The notes: generated by a model not told the origin, from the letters alone. A stretch of 32,495 bases of DNA from Pseudoalteromonas luteoviolacea NCIMB 1942 (GCF_001625595.1 NZ_AUXT01000144.1:1-32495); one strand, 5' to 3'. Shown: positions 17,595-28,890, counted from the stretch's first letter. Made by a program: numbers and translations.

Positions 17595-18716
17595 TTAAGC
17601 GTTTTCAACCGCTGAACGAGGGTCTATATATTCCATGTCGAAGCCTTCAGCAACTTCTTTACATGTAACTTGACCTTTAAGCACGTTAAGACCGTTTAGG
17701 AAGTGTTGGTCAGAAAGTAACGCTTCTTTATAGCCAAGGTTCGCAAGCTTGATGATGTAAGGCAGAGTTGCATTGTTAAGCGCGAACGTAGAAGTACGTG
17801 GCACCGCACCTGGCATGTTAGCAACACAATAGTGTACAACATCATCAACAATGTAAGTGGGTTCAGCATGCGTAGTTGCTTTAGAAGTAGCAATACAACC
17901 ACCTTGGTCGATAGCTACGTCAACAATTGCAGAACCAGGCTTCATTGCTTTGATATGGTCAGCTGTAACTAGTTTAGGCGCTGCTGCACCAGGGATTAGT
18001 ACGCCACCGATTACTAGGTCTGCTGCAAGTACGTGCTTTTCAAGCGCATCTACAGTTGAGTAGATAACTTTAGCTTGGCTACCAAACTGAGCGTTTAAGC
18101 TACGTAGTACGTCGATGTTACGGTCTAAAATAGTAACGTCAGCGCCCATACCTACAGCCATTTGAGCTGCGTTACGGCCAACCATACCGCCGCCGATTAC
18201 AACAACTTTAGCTGGCTCTACGCCTGGTACGCCACCAAGTAGCATGCCGCGACCTTCGTTTGACTTTTCAAGCGCCTGAGCACCGGCTTGAATTGACATA
18301 CGGCCAGCAACTTCTGACATTGGTGCAAGAAGAGGTAGACCACCACGTGCGTCAGTAACTGTTTCGTATGCGATACAGATTGCACCGCTCTTGATTAGGT
18401 CTTCCGTTTGTGGAAGGTCAGGTGCTAGGTGAAGGTATGTGAAAAGAATTTGATCTTCACGTAGCATCGCACGCTCAACTGCTTGCGGCTCTTTTACCTT
18501 TACGATCATTTCAGCGTTAGCAAAAACATCTGCTGCTGTAGAAAGAATCTCAGCACCTGCTTGAATGTAATCTTCGTCTGTGAAACCAATGCCAATACCA
18601 GCATTTGTTTCAACGATAACCTGGTGGCCGTGGTTAATTAGTTCACGAACGCTCGCTGGAACCATACCAACACGGTATTCGTGGTTTTTAATCTCTTTAG
18701 GTACACCAATAATCAT
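17595..18716 (-). CDS. ald: alanine dehydrogenase
   Basis: The start is ATG at 18716-18714 (MIIGVPKEIKNHEYRVGM), with GAGGC (18725-18729) as a well-spaced Shine-Dalgarno sequence. A longer start at TTG 18731 would lie inside that Shine-Dalgarno sequence, so I reject it. The product has about 373 residues, normal for Ald. It has the pyridine-nucleotide fold motif VVVIGGGMVGRNAA near residue 170 and the N-terminal AlaDh/PNT motif with E8, K-rich VPKE and R15 region. It reversibly deaminates L-alanine to pyruvate and ammonia with NAD+. It is divergent from lrp, and ald genes in relatives are controlled by Lrp-type regulators. Confidence 0.95.
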   Translation of the reverse strand: MIIGVPKEIKNHEYRVGMVPASVRELINHGHQVIVETNAGIGIGFTDEDYIQAGAEILSTAADVFANAEMIVKVKEPQAVERAMLREDQILFTYLHLAPDLPQTEDLIKSGAICIAYETVTDARGGLPLLAPMSEVAGRMSIQAGAQALEKSNEGRGMLLGGVPGVEPAKVVVIGGGMVGRNAAQMAVGMGADVTILDRNIDVLRSLNAQFGSQAKVIYSTVDALEKHVLAADLVIGGVLIPGAAAPKLVTADHIKAMKPGSAIVDVAIDQGGCIATSKATTHAEPTYIVDDVVHYCVANMPGAVPRTSTFALNNATLPYIIKLANLGYKEALLSDQHFLNGLNVLKGQVTCKEVAEGFDMEYIDPRSAVENA

Positions 18717-18781
18717 AATAAATCGCCTCAAATAAGAACGGATAACATTTTCGACTATTATAATTATGTAAAGCTAGTGTG

Positions 18782-18840
18782 TCCTACCTTTTTTATGCTA
18801 TTTTAAGGATGAAAACACTTTAAAATAAAAAAATGTAGGA
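18782..18840. promoter_or_regulatory. nested inverted repeats between ald and lrp (candidate Lrp operator)
   Basis: The outer arms are TCCTAC (18782-18787) and GTAGGA (18835-18840), each continued inwards by a run of T or A. The inner arms are TATTTTAA (18799-18806) and TTAAAATA (18820-18827). This nested, AT-rich symmetry fits cooperative binding of an Lrp/AsnC-type multimer controlling both divergent genes. The assignment to Lrp is an inference from position. Confidence 0.5.
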
Positions 18841-18853
18841 TAAAACACTTTTC

Positions 18854-19333
18854 ATGCATACTCAGCTTGATAGAACTGATAGAAAGATTTTAGTTGAATT
18901 ACAAAAAGACGGTCGAATATCGAACGTAGAGTTAGCAAAGCGTATCGGGTTAAGTGCGACTCCGTGTCTGGAGCGGGTAAAAAAGCTCGAGCGGGAGGGG
19001 TTTATTAAAGGTTACAAAGCGGTTGTTGACCCAGTTAAGCTCGGGCAAGGGTTACTCGTATTTGTTGAAGTGACGATCAATAAAAATTCGCCTGATGTAT
19101 TTGAACGTTTTAACGAAGCTGTAAAGCAGCATGATGAAATAATAGAATGTCACTTGGTATCTGGAAATTTTGACTTCTTACTCAAGACACGAGTAACAGA
19201 CATGTCTGAATATCGTGGTGTGCTAGGCGAAATCCTTCTCAAATTGCCGAATATCAATGAAAGCCGTACCTATGTTGTTATGGAAGAAGTAAAAGGGGAG
19301 CAAGGTGAGGTTATAAAACCTTGTGCACCTTAA
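18854..19333 (+). CDS. lrp: leucine-responsive regulatory protein
   Basis: The protein has 159 residues (E. coli Lrp has 164). The N-terminal winged helix-turn-helix covers DRTDRKILVELQKDGRISN, then VELAKRIGLSATPCLERVKKL. The C-terminal RAM ligand domain has IIECHLVSGNFDFLLKTRV, and the chain continues to RTYVVMEEVKG, all very close to E. coli Lrp. It is a global feast/famine regulator that binds leucine or alanine. It is transcribed away from ald, its likely target, and lies 68 bp before ftsK as in E. coli, where lrp also precedes ftsK. Confidence 0.95.
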   Translation: MHTQLDRTDRKILVELQKDGRISNVELAKRIGLSATPCLERVKKLEREGFIKGYKAVVDPVKLGQGLLVFVEVTINKNSPDVFERFNEAVKQHDEIIECHLVSGNFDFLLKTRVTDMSEYRGVLGEILLKLPNINESRTYVVMEEVKGEQGEVIKPCAP

Positions 19334-19357
19334 AGAATTTCTTGATATGGTGTATTC

Positions 19358-19363
19358 TATAAT
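19358..19363 (+). promoter_or_regulatory. possible -10 element for ftsK
   Basis: A perfect TATAAT lies about 38 bp upstream of the ftsK start. No good -35 is present at 17 bp, so this is a weak call. Confidence 0.3.
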
Positions 19364-19401
19364 AGACGTTTTTAATATAAAGATAATACAGGTTGAGTTT
19401 A

Positions 19402-22083
19402 ATGCGCTTAAATGGTGTTCAGCGCCTACTTGAAACAGGTCTAATCGTTAGCACAGCTGCCGCAATTTTTACGCTGTGTGCCTTGATATCGTTTGACCCT
19501 GCCGACCCTGCTTGGACTCAAGCAGGTGAATTTATAAAGGTTAACAATATCACGGGGGCTGCGGGAGCTTGGGTTGCAGATATTTTGCTACTTAGCTTTG
19601 GTTGGCTGGCATTTTTGGTACCAGCAGCCATGCAATTGTTCGGTTATTTAATTTTTAAAAAGCCGCATAAGCTTCTGCAATTAGACTACACGACACTTGG
19701 TTTAAGGGTGATAGGGGCGACTTTGTTTGTCGCATCAGCCAGTACAATAAGTAGTATTAACTTTGACGATATTTACACGTTTTCTTCCGGTGGGGTAGTA
19801 GGGGACATAGTCGCAGGTGCGATGATGCCGGCTTTTAATTTTACTGGTACCTCTATCTTACTGCTATGTTTTTTCTTCGCGGGCATAACTTTGCTAACGG
19901 GTGTATCTTGGGTAGAAGCTGTCGACTACTTAGGTGAAAAAGTTGTCAATTTAATTCGGTTTTTATTTTTCAAATTCAAAGAGCGTCAGACAGGAGCAGT
20001 CCCAGCAGGCTCTAATGTTGAAGACAAAAAAATTGTCGATGAATCTTCGATAGACAATATCCCGACGAGCGCTTCAACTGAAGTAGCTGAGCTTCGAAGA
20101 AGAGAAAATGAACGGGCTCATAATGCAGTAGGTGCTCACAAGATGCCCTCGTTAGATGCGGTTCAGGAAAATACGCTTGAAGAACTACCACAAACAACGA
20201 AGCCTTTGAAACTAAAAGACAAGCTATTTTCTGCAGTTGGTCGTAAACAAGAGCAAAAAGCCGTAGTTGAACCTGCAATAGAACCCAACTTTTCTACTAG
20301 TCAAAATGAGCTAGGTGATCCTGTTTCGTCAGATGTGTTTGACGAACTAGATCAAATCCTAGAGCAAGAAATTAACTTTTCTGCGATCGATGATGAGTCG
20401 TTAGATACTGTGGCAGCATTAAATGCATTGGATGACGCTGCCGTTAAAGAGGAACCGGTTACCAAAGTGGTTTCTCCAGCTCGCCCGTTAAAACATAACC
20501 AACCTAATACTGAGCCAAAGCCAGCGTATCAAACGCCGCCATCAGCAAAGGAACAATTTGAGGCACTTCTTGAAGCTGAGCCGCCAACAGATCCTTTGCC
20601 ATCTTTAGATTTGTTAGACAGACCTGATAAAGCCAAAAACCCGATAACTAAAGAAGAGCTTGAAACTGTATCAAGACTCGTTGAAGTAAAACTTTTAGAC
20701 TTTAATATTCAAGCAGCTGTTGTTGGTGTTTATCCAGGACCAGTCGTAACGCGTTTTGAACTAGATCTTGCTCCAGGCATAAAGGTGGCAAAAATTACTG
20801 GACTTGCAAAGGATCTGGCACGTTCACTGTCAGCGGTAAGTGTACGTGTTGTGGAAGTAATACCAGGCAAAACTTATGTAGGATTAGAGTTACCGAACAA
20901 AAATCGAGAGATTGTTCGTTTGTCAGAAGTGATTAATGCGCCTAAATTTGAACAAAATGCATCGCCTCTTACTATGGTGTTAGGTAAAGATATTGCTGGC
21001 GAGCCAGTTGTAGCAGACTTGGCTAAAATGCCACACTTACTTGTTGCAGGTACTACTGGTTCAGGTAAGTCAGTTGGCGTTAATGTTATGATATTAAGCT
21101 TGCTATATAAATCGCCACCTGAAGATGTGCGCATGATAATGATAGACCCAAAAATGTTGGAATTATCTGTGTACGAAGGCATTCCGCATTTATTGTGTGA
21201 AGTTGTTACAGACATGAAAGAAGCAGCTAATGCACTTCGTTGGTGTGTTGGTGAAATGGAACGCCGTTACAAACTGATGTCAGCTTTGGGTGTTCGAAAC
21301 CTCAAAGGTTATAACCAGAAAGTGATCACTGCAAAAGAGGCTGGGCATCCAATATTAGACCCTCTTTTCAAAGATACAGATGGCATGGCTGACGGGCCGG
21401 AAGAGTTAGATAAATTACCTAGCATTGTTGTTGTCATAGACGAATTTGCCGATATGATGATGATTGTAGGTAAAAAGGTAGAAGAGTTAATCGCGCGTAT
21501 CGCACAGAAAGCACGAGCAGCTGGGATACATTTGGTCCTAGCGACTCAGAGGCCTTCTGTAGATGTTATTACAGGATTAATTAAGGCAAATATTCCAACT
21601 AGAATGGCGTTTCAGGTTTCTAGTAAAATAGACTCTCGAACCATACTTGACCAACAAGGTGCGGAAAACTTGCTGGGTATGGGTGATATGCTTTATTTGC
21701 CACCTGGAACAAGTGTGCCAAGTCGTGTACATGGTGCATTTGTTGATGATCATGAAGTGCATGCAGTGGTGAATGATTGGAAAGCCAGAGGCAAGCCTAA
21801 CTATATAGAAGACATTTTATGTGGAGAGGCAACAGAAGAGATCCTATTACCCGGAGAGCAAGCAGAAGTCGGCGATGAAGAGTCTGATCCGTTGTATGAT
21901 GAAGCTGTGGCGTTTGTTATTGAAACGGGTAAAGTGTCAGTATCGAGCGTTCAGCGTAAATTGAGAGTTGGCTATAACCGAGCCGCGCGTTTGGTAGAGC
22001 AAATGGAGATGTCGGGTGTTGTGAGTGCACCTGGACACAACGGCGCGAGAGAAGTATTAGTACCGAAAGGTGGAGCAAATTAG
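19402..22083 (+). CDS. ftsK: DNA translocase FtsK
   Basis: The start is ATG at 19402 ([13 protein letters not shown]), with AGG about 9 bp upstream; an earlier TTG at 19393 lies too close to that site. The product has about 893 residues. Four membrane spans fill the first 190 residues and anchor it at the septum. A charged linker of about 200 residues is much shorter than in E. coli. The motor has Walker A GTTGSGKS at about 550-557 and Walker B with IDEFADMM near 680. The C-terminal winged-helix gamma domain (about 830-893) reads KOPS sequences and activates XerCD at dif. It pumps chromosome DNA during division. It heads the ftsK-lolA-rarA-crcB-serS run. Confidence 0.97.
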   Translation: MRLNGVQRLLETGLIVSTAAAIFTLCALISFDPADPAWTQAGEFIKVNNITGAAGAWVADILLLSFGWLAFLVPAAMQLFGYLIFKKPHKLLQLDYTTLGLRVIGATLFVASASTISSINFDDIYTFSSGGVVGDIVAGAMMPAFNFTGTSILLLCFFFAGITLLTGVSWVEAVDYLGEKVVNLIRFLFFKFKERQTGAVPAGSNVEDKKIVDESSIDNIPTSASTEVAELRRRENERAHNAVGAHKMPSLDAVQENTLEELPQTTKPLKLKDKLFSAVGRKQEQKAVVEPAIEPNFSTSQNELGDPVSSDVFDELDQILEQEINFSAIDDESLDTVAALNALDDAAVKEEPVTKVVSPARPLKHNQPNTEPKPAYQTPPSAKEQFEALLEAEPPTDPLPSLDLLDRPDKAKNPITKEELETVSRLVEVKLLDFNIQAAVVGVYPGPVVTRFELDLAPGIKVAKITGLAKDLARSLSAVSVRVVEVIPGKTYVGLELPNKNREIVRLSEVINAPKFEQNASPLTMVLGKDIAGEPVVADLAKMPHLLVAGTTGSGKSVGVNVMILSLLYKSPPEDVRMIMIDPKMLELSVYEGIPHLLCEVVTDMKEAANALRWCVGEMERRYKLMSALGVRNLKGYNQKVITAKEAGHPILDPLFKDTDGMADGPEELDKLPSIVVVIDEFADMMMIVGKKVEELIARIAQKARAAGIHLVLATQRPSVDVITGLIKANIPTRMAFQVSSKIDSRTILDQQGAENLLGMGDMLYLPPGTSVPSRVHGAFVDDHEVHAVVNDWKARGKPNYIEDILCGEATEEILLPGEQAEVGDEESDPLYDEAVAFVIETGKVSVSSVQRKLRVGYNRAARLVEQMEMSGVVSAPGHNGAREVLVPKGGAN

Positions 22084-22084
22084 A

Positions 22085-22714
22085 ATGAAGTTTAAATCAA
22101 TAGCCTTAGTACTAGGTGTAACAATTGGCGCTATGTCACAGGCAATTGCTGGTGATGCAGAATCATTAAAATCAAAATTAAAAGCTTTAAACACGTTTCA
22201 AGCAGACTTTAAACAACAAGTCAAAGATGAAGATGGTACGTTGCTGCAAGACGGAGAAGGAAATATAGCACTTAAGTACCCGTCGAAGATCAGATGGGAG
22301 CAAACAGCTCCGGATGAAACACTTCTTGTTTCAGATGGAAAAAAGACTTTCTATTTTGATAGCTTTGCAGAGCAAGTTACTGTAACGAAAACAGCTGGTT
22401 TGATAGATACAACTCCGTTTGTTTTATTAACAACCCAAGACAAGTCTCAATGGCAAAAATATCAAGTAGAGAAAACTGAGGCTGGTTATCGTGTTTCACC
22501 AAAGCAAAACGTCGAATCTCAAGTAGAGTTATTGGATATTGTCTTTAAGAAGCAGGGTGTTGAGATTGACTCTATTAGTATCAAAGATGCGTCAGGCCAA
22601 ACTTCTATGTTTAAATTTGCCAACAGTAAAACAAACCTAGAGTTAGATGATGCGTCATTTACTTTTAAAATTCCACACGGGGTGGTCATAGACGACCAAA
22701 CAGAAAGTGACTAA
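22085..22714 (+). CDS. lolA: outer-membrane lipoprotein carrier protein LolA
   Basis: The start is ATG at 22085, one base after the ftsK stop, with GGAG inside the end of ftsK as Shine-Dalgarno sequence. The 209 residues include a signal peptide ending SQAIA at about residue 22. [17 protein letters not shown] and [19 protein letters not shown] are typical LolA segments. It takes lipoproteins from LolCDE at the inner membrane and carries them across the periplasm to LolB. The last 8 bp overlap the rarA start. Confidence 0.93.
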   Translation: MKFKSIALVLGVTIGAMSQAIAGDAESLKSKLKALNTFQADFKQQVKDEDGTLLQDGEGNIALKYPSKIRWEQTAPDETLLVSDGKKTFYFDSFAEQVTVTKTAGLIDTTPFVLLTTQDKSQWQKYQVEKTEAGYRVSPKQNVESQVELLDIVFKKQGVEIDSISIKDASGQTSMFKFANSKTNLELDDASFTFKIPHGVVIDDQTESD

Positions 22715-24062
22715 CTTAGGCTTTGACTTTTCACCAGATGTTAGACCTTTGGCCGCTAGAATGCGGCCAAAATCGTTACAGGACTACATTGGTCAGACAC
22801 ATATTCTAGCCCAAGGCTCGGTTTTATATCGAGCGATAGAGCAAGGTAAATGCCATAGCTTAATATTATGGGGACCTCCAGGAGTTGGTAAAACAACTTT
22901 AGCTGAAATCATTGCTCACCATGCGGATGCTGAGCTCGCAAAACTTTCAGCGGTGACTGCGGGCGTTAAAGAAATCAGAGAGGTTGTGTTAGAAGCTAAA
23001 AGCCGCCTTTCTCAATCGGGCCGCAGAACTTTGCTATTTGTTGATGAAGTACACCGGTTCAATAAATCGCAGCAAGATGCATTTTTGCCACATATTGAGG
23101 ATGGTACGTTTGTTTTTATTGGCGCCACAACCGAAAATCCGTCTTTTGCACTCAACAACGCTATTTTATCAAGAGCACGTGTTTATACACTGAAGCCGCT
23201 TTCGATAGAAGAGCTCACTCATGCATTGAATCGAGCCTTACGAGATGATGAACAGCTAAGCAAAGTTAAAATTACGATTAGTAAAGAGGCAATCTCGGCG
23301 ATCGCTCAAGCCGCTGATGGCGACACGCGTAGGGCACTCAATTTGTTGGAGCAAGCGGTAGACCTTGGCACTCATAAAGATGAGCAAATAGTTGTCGACA
23401 GTAAAGTACTAGAGCAGATCTTGCCAAGTCATTTGGCCAAATATGACAACGGTGGTGATATTTACTATGACTTAATCTCCGCCTTTCATAAATCAGTCCG
23501 AGGCAGCGCGCCAGATGCGGCGCTTTATTGGTATTGTCGAATACTTGCTGGTGGAGGTGATCCACTTTATGTTGCACGTCGACTACTTGCAATTTCAACC
23601 GAGGATATTGGCAATGCAGATCCAAGAGCTATGCAAGTTGCGTTAAACGCTTGGGACATCTATCACCGTGTGGGCCCAGCTGAGGGTGAGAGAGCAATCG
23701 CACAAGCAACTATTTATCTTGCCAGCGCAGCCAAAAGTAATTCTGTGTATACCGCGTTTAAACAGGCCAAACGAGATGCAATGTCAGATCTTGATTTACC
23801 CGTACCAGAACATTTACGAAATGCTCCTACGAAACTAATGAAAGAAATGGGATTTGGAGAGGAATATCGCTATGCACATGATGAATCTGGTGCGTATGCC
23901 GCAGGAGAAAACTACTTTCCAGAAGCGGTATCTGATAGGCAATATTACTTTCCAACCGATAGAGGACTAGAAAAACAAATTGGGGAAAAGCTCAATTACC
24001 TCAAGTCACTCGATTCAAACAGTGGGCAACAACGATATGGAAAATTGCCGGATAAACCCTAG
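22707..24062 (+). CDS. rarA: replication-associated recombination protein A (AAA+ ATPase)
   Basis: The protein has 451 residues with a GTG start that overlaps the lolA end (GTGACTAA). Near residues 55-65 is Walker A ([13 protein letters not shown]). [19 protein letters not shown] carries Walker [10 protein letters not shown] is the sensor 1 region, and [10 protein letters not shown] is the sensor 2 region. The C-terminal MgsA tetramerisation part holds [19 protein letters not shown]. It acts at stalled replication forks together with SSB and RecA. The lolA-rarA order is conserved in Gammaproteobacteria including E. coli. Confidence 0.95.
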   Translation: MTNLGFDFSPDVRPLAARMRPKSLQDYIGQTHILAQGSVLYRAIEQGKCHSLILWGPPGVGKTTLAEIIAHHADAELAKLSAVTAGVKEIREVVLEAKSRLSQSGRRTLLFVDEVHRFNKSQQDAFLPHIEDGTFVFIGATTENPSFALNNAILSRARVYTLKPLSIEELTHALNRALRDDEQLSKVKITISKEAISAIAQAADGDTRRALNLLEQAVDLGTHKDEQIVVDSKVLEQILPSHLAKYDNGGDIYYDLISAFHKSVRGSAPDAALYWYCRILAGGGDPLYVARRLLAISTEDIGNADPRAMQVALNAWDIYHRVGPAEGERAIAQATIYLASAAKSNSVYTAFKQAKRDAMSDLDLPVPEHLRNAPTKLMKEMGFGEEYRYAHDESGAYAAGENYFPEAVSDRQYYFPTDRGLEKQIGEKLNYLKSLDSNSGQQRYGKLPDKP

Positions 24063-25749
<1,687 letters not shown>

Positions 25750-25769
25750 CTAGGCAAGTTATTGAAATC

Positions 25770-25794
25770 AGGTCGCTATCTAGCGGCCTTTTTT
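25770..25794 (+). terminator. intrinsic terminator after serS
   Basis: AGGTCGC and GCGGCCT pair (one G-T pair) around TATCTA, followed by TTTTT. It begins about 20 bp after the serS stop. Confidence 0.85.
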
Positions 25795-26276
25795 ATGACA
25801 AAATAATGAATGTTTTTTTACATAGATATTCGGTGTTCTAATCTCTAAAGCGATGCTTTTTGCAATTTTAAATTTAATTTATCTATATTTTTGAATTAAA
25901 ATACCTTTTAGGTAAAATCACTTACCGTTCTCATCGTTTAATTATTGCATGTGATCCTAATCTATGATTTATTGAGTCTTGAGGTTTGGCCATTCCTACT
26001 GAATAAGCGACGCACGCACAGATTAGTCTGCGAGCGGGGTGCTTATTATTACCATTATTGCAAAACTTAATTTTGATTCTATCCAAAATAGTTTGGCGTC
26101 ATTCTGTAACGTGTATTTGACTCAAGAGGCTAATATCGTAATTTTAAAAGGTACTTCTTATACAAGCTGAGTTCGAAACACATTTGAAGTTGATAATTAC
26201 GGTTGCGTTAACTATTTATTAAATGTGGATGTCATAAGACTAAAGCAATCAAAAATTGAAGGTGAGGAATTTACCT
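25795..26276. other. long non-coding stretch upstream of rmf
   Basis: About 480 bp with no credible gene. It contains a weak hairpin AAAGC-GAT-GCTTT with trailing T at 25847-25861, the large imperfect hairpin at 26002-26047 and the rmf leader. The length suggests complex control of rmf or an unannotated small RNA. Confidence 0.5.
26002..26047. repeat. large imperfect hairpin, possible structured RNA or operator
   Basis: Two 21-nt arms around a TTAG loop. The outer seven bases (AATAAGC/GCTTATT) and the inner four (CAGA/TCTG) pair perfectly, with scattered pairs between. It is GC-rich against an AT-rich background. No T tract follows on the plus strand. Confidence 0.45.
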
Positions 26277-26447
26277 ATGAAGAGACAGAAAAGAGACCGT
26301 TTAGAGAGAGCACACTCACAAGGATTTAAGGCAGGTTTAGCAGGGCGGTCTAAAGATTTATGTCCATATCAGCAAATTGAGCACAGATCAGAATGGTTAG
26401 GTGGCTGGCGAGAGGCCATAGACAATCGCAATATGTTTAAAACGTAA
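26277..26447 (+). CDS. rmf: ribosome modulation factor
   Basis: The start is ATG at 26277 with GAGGAA 7 bp upstream; an upstream TTG would put that site inside the gene. The 56 residues MKRQKRDRLERAHSQGFKAG..., then GRSKD, CPYQ, RSEWLGGWREA match RMF. RMF binds the 30S subunit near the anti-Shine-Dalgarno sequence and pairs 70S ribosomes into inactive 100S dimers in stationary phase. Its position next to fabA is conserved in enterics and relatives. Confidence 0.95.
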   Translation: MKRQKRDRLERAHSQGFKAGLAGRSKDLCPYQQIEHRSEWLGGWREAIDNRNMFKT

Positions 26448-26475
26448 AACAATACCGTCAACGAATTTTGAGTAA

Positions 26476-26508
26476 TAAAAAGCCCCTATGCAGGGGCTTA
26501 ATTTTTTG
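26476..26508. terminator. bidirectional terminator shared by rmf and fabA
   Basis: AAGCCCCT (26480-26487) and AGGGGCTT (26492-26499) with an ATGC loop. A T tract follows on the plus strand and an A tract precedes it, so it can end both converging transcripts. Confidence 0.9.
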
Positions 26509-26517
26509 AACGACTAA

Positions 26518-27042
26518 TTAAAAAGCGCTTGTGTCTTGGAATAAGCCTACTTTTAAGTCTTTTGCTTCGTAGATAACGCGTCCATCTACTTCAACAACGC
26601 CATCAGCTAGGCCCATAAACAGCTTACGTTTAATAACGCGTTTCATGTCTACACGATAAGTTACTTTTTTAGCTGTTGGTAAAATTTGACCCGTGAATTT
26701 CACTTCACCTACACCGAGTGCACGACCCAAACCAGGACCACCAGACCAACCTAGGAAAAAGCCAACAATTTGCCACATAGCGTCAAGACCTAAACAACCT
26801 GGCATTACAGGGTCGCCGCGGAAGTGACAATCGAAGAACCATAAATCAGGGTTTATGTCTAACTCAGCAATGATTTGGCCTTTACCATATTCGCCGCCAT
26901 TGTCGTTTATTTCGACAATGCGATCCATCATCAACATGTTGTCGATTGGTAAGCGACAGTTGTTCTCACCAAACATTTCTCCTTCTGCACAAAGGATTAG
27001 TTCTTCTTTTGTATAGCTATTTTTTGGTTCCATAGTCTTCAT
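26518..27042 (-). CDS. fabA: 3-hydroxydecanoyl-ACP dehydratase/isomerase
   Basis: The protein has 174 residues with a hot-dog fold. The active-site His73 is in [13 protein letters not shown] and Asp87 in [25 protein letters not shown] near the N-terminus matches FabA. It dehydrates 3-hydroxydecanoyl-ACP and isomerises the trans-2 to the cis-3 product, the entry point for unsaturated fatty acids with FabB. The true start could be ATG 27042 or the ATG three codons later; neither has a strong ribosome site. A FabR-type palindrome lies 27 bp upstream. Confidence 0.97.
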   Translation of the reverse strand: MKTMEPKNSYTKEELILCAEGEMFGENNCRLPIDNMLMMDRIVEINDNGGEYGKGQIIAELDINPDLWFFDCHFRGDPVMPGCLGLDAMWQIVGFFLGWSGGPGLGRALGVGEVKFTGQILPTAKKVTYRVDMKRVIKRKLFMGLADGVVEVDGRVIYEAKDLKVGLFQDTSAF

Positions 27043-27068
27043 TCTTTATTTCTAATTGCGGGTACTCT

Positions 27069-27086
27069 AGCGTACACTTGTACGCT
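27069..27086 (-). promoter_or_regulatory. FabR-type operator upstream of fabA
   Basis: AGCGTACACTTGTACGCT is an 18-bp palindrome with 8-bp perfect arms. It is nearly the FabR box known from E. coli fabA and fabB (AGCGTACACGTGTT core). FabR represses unsaturated fatty acid synthesis in response to acyl-thioesters. fabR itself is not in this window. Confidence 0.8.
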
Positions 27087-27224
27087 AAACAACTCTGAAC
27101 AGTTAAATTTTTACCAAGATTAGTCGTCAAATGCATTAAAATTAATTCTCTTTGCGATTAACGCGATTTTTGGTTGAAAAAACTTTATAATCAAATTGTT
27201 TTGTTAGAAATTTAATGGAAGTTT

Positions 27225-28079
27225 ATGATCCTTTTTGTAGATGCCTTAACGGTAATAGATTTTTCTTACTTATGTGCCAAGCGAGGAGCTGTTGGTGAAA
27301 GTTGGATTGTAGATATGACTTTGCACGGTCAGCTGAATGAAGAGTCAATGGTTTTAGACTTTGCAAAAGTAAAAAAACAAATCAAAAGTATCATTGATAG
27401 TACAATAGATCATAAATTGGCCATTCCTTCAAAGTTAGATTGCCAGTTTGAACAAAATGAAGGCAGAGTTGCTTTTGACTATCATTTTAACGGCCACCAT
27501 TTGGCCATGAGTGCACCAGACGAAGCGGTTTGCGTCGTTGAAGGTGAACAAATAGATGTGCAATCCGTGGTTGCATTTCTGAAAGGGCAAATATTGCCTA
27601 AAATGCCTGACAATGTAAAAGACATCGAAATTACTCTTCGTCCAGAAGAAACTAGCAGTTTTTACTATCATTACAGCCATGGGTTGAAAAAGCACGATGG
27701 AAACTGCCAGCGCATTATTCATGGGCATAGATCATTGATAGGTATTTTCTTCGATGATGTAAGTATGCCGAGATTGCAAAAAGAGTGGTCTCAAAGATGG
27801 GAAGACATTTATTTGGGCAGCGAAGAAGATTTAATTGAGCGTGCTCAATTAAGGTATGTTACTGCAACTGACGGTGATTATGCATTTGCCTATGAGTCTA
27901 CACAAGGTTATTTCGAGATGAGTATAAGTCAGCAAAAATGCGAGATTTTACCTTGCGACACTACAGTAGAGTGTATAGCTGACTACCTCGCGACAGAGAT
28001 TAAAAAGTCATATTCAGACAAACAAGTTAAGGTACGGGCATACGAAGGTGTCGGTAAAGGAGCAATAGCTTATGCATAG
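27225..28079 (+). CDS. tandem 6-pyruvoyl-tetrahydropterin/6-carboxytetrahydropterin synthase-like protein
   Basis: The 284 residues hold two T-fold copies. Copy 1 (1-145) keeps VDMTLHGQLNEESMVLDFAKVKK, DH (62-63) and EET (141-143), but its zinc site reads AVGESW in place of LHGHSY. Copy 2 (146-284) has H152, C161, H166 and H168 (SHGL, GNC, IHGHRS), a complete zinc-plus-Cys set, but no matching DH. QueD-family enzymes turn dihydroneopterin triphosphate into 6-carboxytetrahydropterin for queuosine. Here the two halves may together form the site. The gene overlaps the M23 peptidase gene by 8 bp. A true QueD function is plausible but unproven. Confidence 0.8.
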   Translation: MILFVDALTVIDFSYLCAKRGAVGESWIVDMTLHGQLNEESMVLDFAKVKKQIKSIIDSTIDHKLAIPSKLDCQFEQNEGRVAFDYHFNGHHLAMSAPDEAVCVVEGEQIDVQSVVAFLKGQILPKMPDNVKDIEITLRPEETSSFYYHYSHGLKKHDGNCQRIIHGHRSLIGIFFDDVSMPRLQKEWSQRWEDIYLGSEEDLIERAQLRYVTATDGDYAFAYESTQGYFEMSISQQKCEILPCDTTVECIADYLATEIKKSYSDKQVKVRAYEGVGKGAIAYA

Positions 28080-28890
28080 ACTGTTACTTGTGCTCGGGGC
28101 TTGCATGGCACTAAGTGCACAAGCATTAGAACTGAAAGGTCACCTGACGCAAGGCGGTATGATAATAGGCAGTATTGAAGGTGCGAAATCTGTATCATTT
28201 AATGGTAAGCCGTTGCAGCTAACATCAGATGGGAAATTTGTGTTTGGATTTGGTCGTGATGCGAAATCTGAGCATACACTTTCATGGGTTGGTAGGAGCG
28301 GTAGTAAGCACGCAAAACAGTTGTTCATTACTAGCCGAGATTATGATATTGACAGAATAACGGGCGTAGCCAAAAAGTACGTTTCGCCCCCTAAAGAAGT
28401 GCTTAAACGTATTCGCAGTGATGGAGCCAAAGTCAGTGCAGCTCGATCAAAAGCGAGCACACTTGAGTATTTTTATGAGCCGGTTTACCGACCATCCAAA
28501 GGTCGTATTTCGGGAGTCTATGGTAGCCAGCGTTACTTTAATGGTGAACCCAGAAGACCGCACTTTGGTTTAGACATCGCCAATAAAACAGGTACGCCGA
28601 TTTGGGCACCTTTGTCAGGCAAGGTGGTGTTAGCTGAGCCCGACTTATACTACAGCGGTGGAACACTTATTCTCGATCACGGCTATGGCATTACCTCCAC
28701 GTACATTCACATGAGTAAATTGCATGTAAAAGTTGGGGACAAGGTAAATACAGGCGAACTGATCGGAGATATTGGAGCTACGGGTCGTGTCACTGGCCCA
28801 CACTTAGATTGGCGCTTTAATTGGTTTGGGGAGCGCTTAGACCCTGAACTATTAATGATTGATAAATTAGCAAACAGTAAAAAGCAGTAA
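28072..28890 (+). CDS. M23 family (LytM-type) peptidase
   Basis: The protein has 272 residues with a Sec signal peptide (about 1-18, ending AQA). Residues 20-90 form a beta-rich N-terminal domain. The LytM domain (about 145-255) has H164 and D168 in HFGLD, H213 in YIHM and H244 in GPHLDW. The last zinc ligand of classical HxH is D246 here. Such enzymes cut peptidoglycan cross-bridges or act as amidase activators. The start overlaps the upstream pterin-synthase-like gene, and the thioesterase gene follows by 4 bp, so the three are probably co-transcribed. Confidence 0.88.
   Translation: MHRLLLVLGACMALSAQALELKGHLTQGGMIIGSIEGAKSVSFNGKPLQLTSDGKFVFGFGRDAKSEHTLSWVGRSGSKHAKQLFITSRDYDIDRITGVAKKYVSPPKEVLKRIRSDGAKVSAARSKASTLEYFYEPVYRPSKGRISGVYGSQRYFNGEPRRPHFGLDIANKTGTPIWAPLSGKVVLAEPDLYYSGGTLILDHGYGITSTYIHMSKLHVKVGDKVNTGELIGDIGATGRVTGPHLDWRFNWFGERLDPELLMIDKLANSKKQ

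Noticed and set aside
18717..18731. Longer ald starting at TTG 18731
   Set aside because: The TTG is part of the Shine-Dalgarno sequence of the ATG at 18716, which gives the standard Ald N-terminus.
19393..19401. TTG start for ftsK
   Set aside because: It directly abuts the AGG ribosome site; the ATG at 19402 is correctly spaced.
22070..22084. GTG start for lolA inside ftsK
   Set aside because: It would add five residues before a normal signal peptide; the GTGGAG there is the ribosome site of ATG 22085.
25847..25861. Second terminator after serS (AAAGC-GAT-GCTTT)
   Set aside because: A 5-bp AT-rich stem is too weak to call as a separate terminator, and a good one lies 60 bp upstream.
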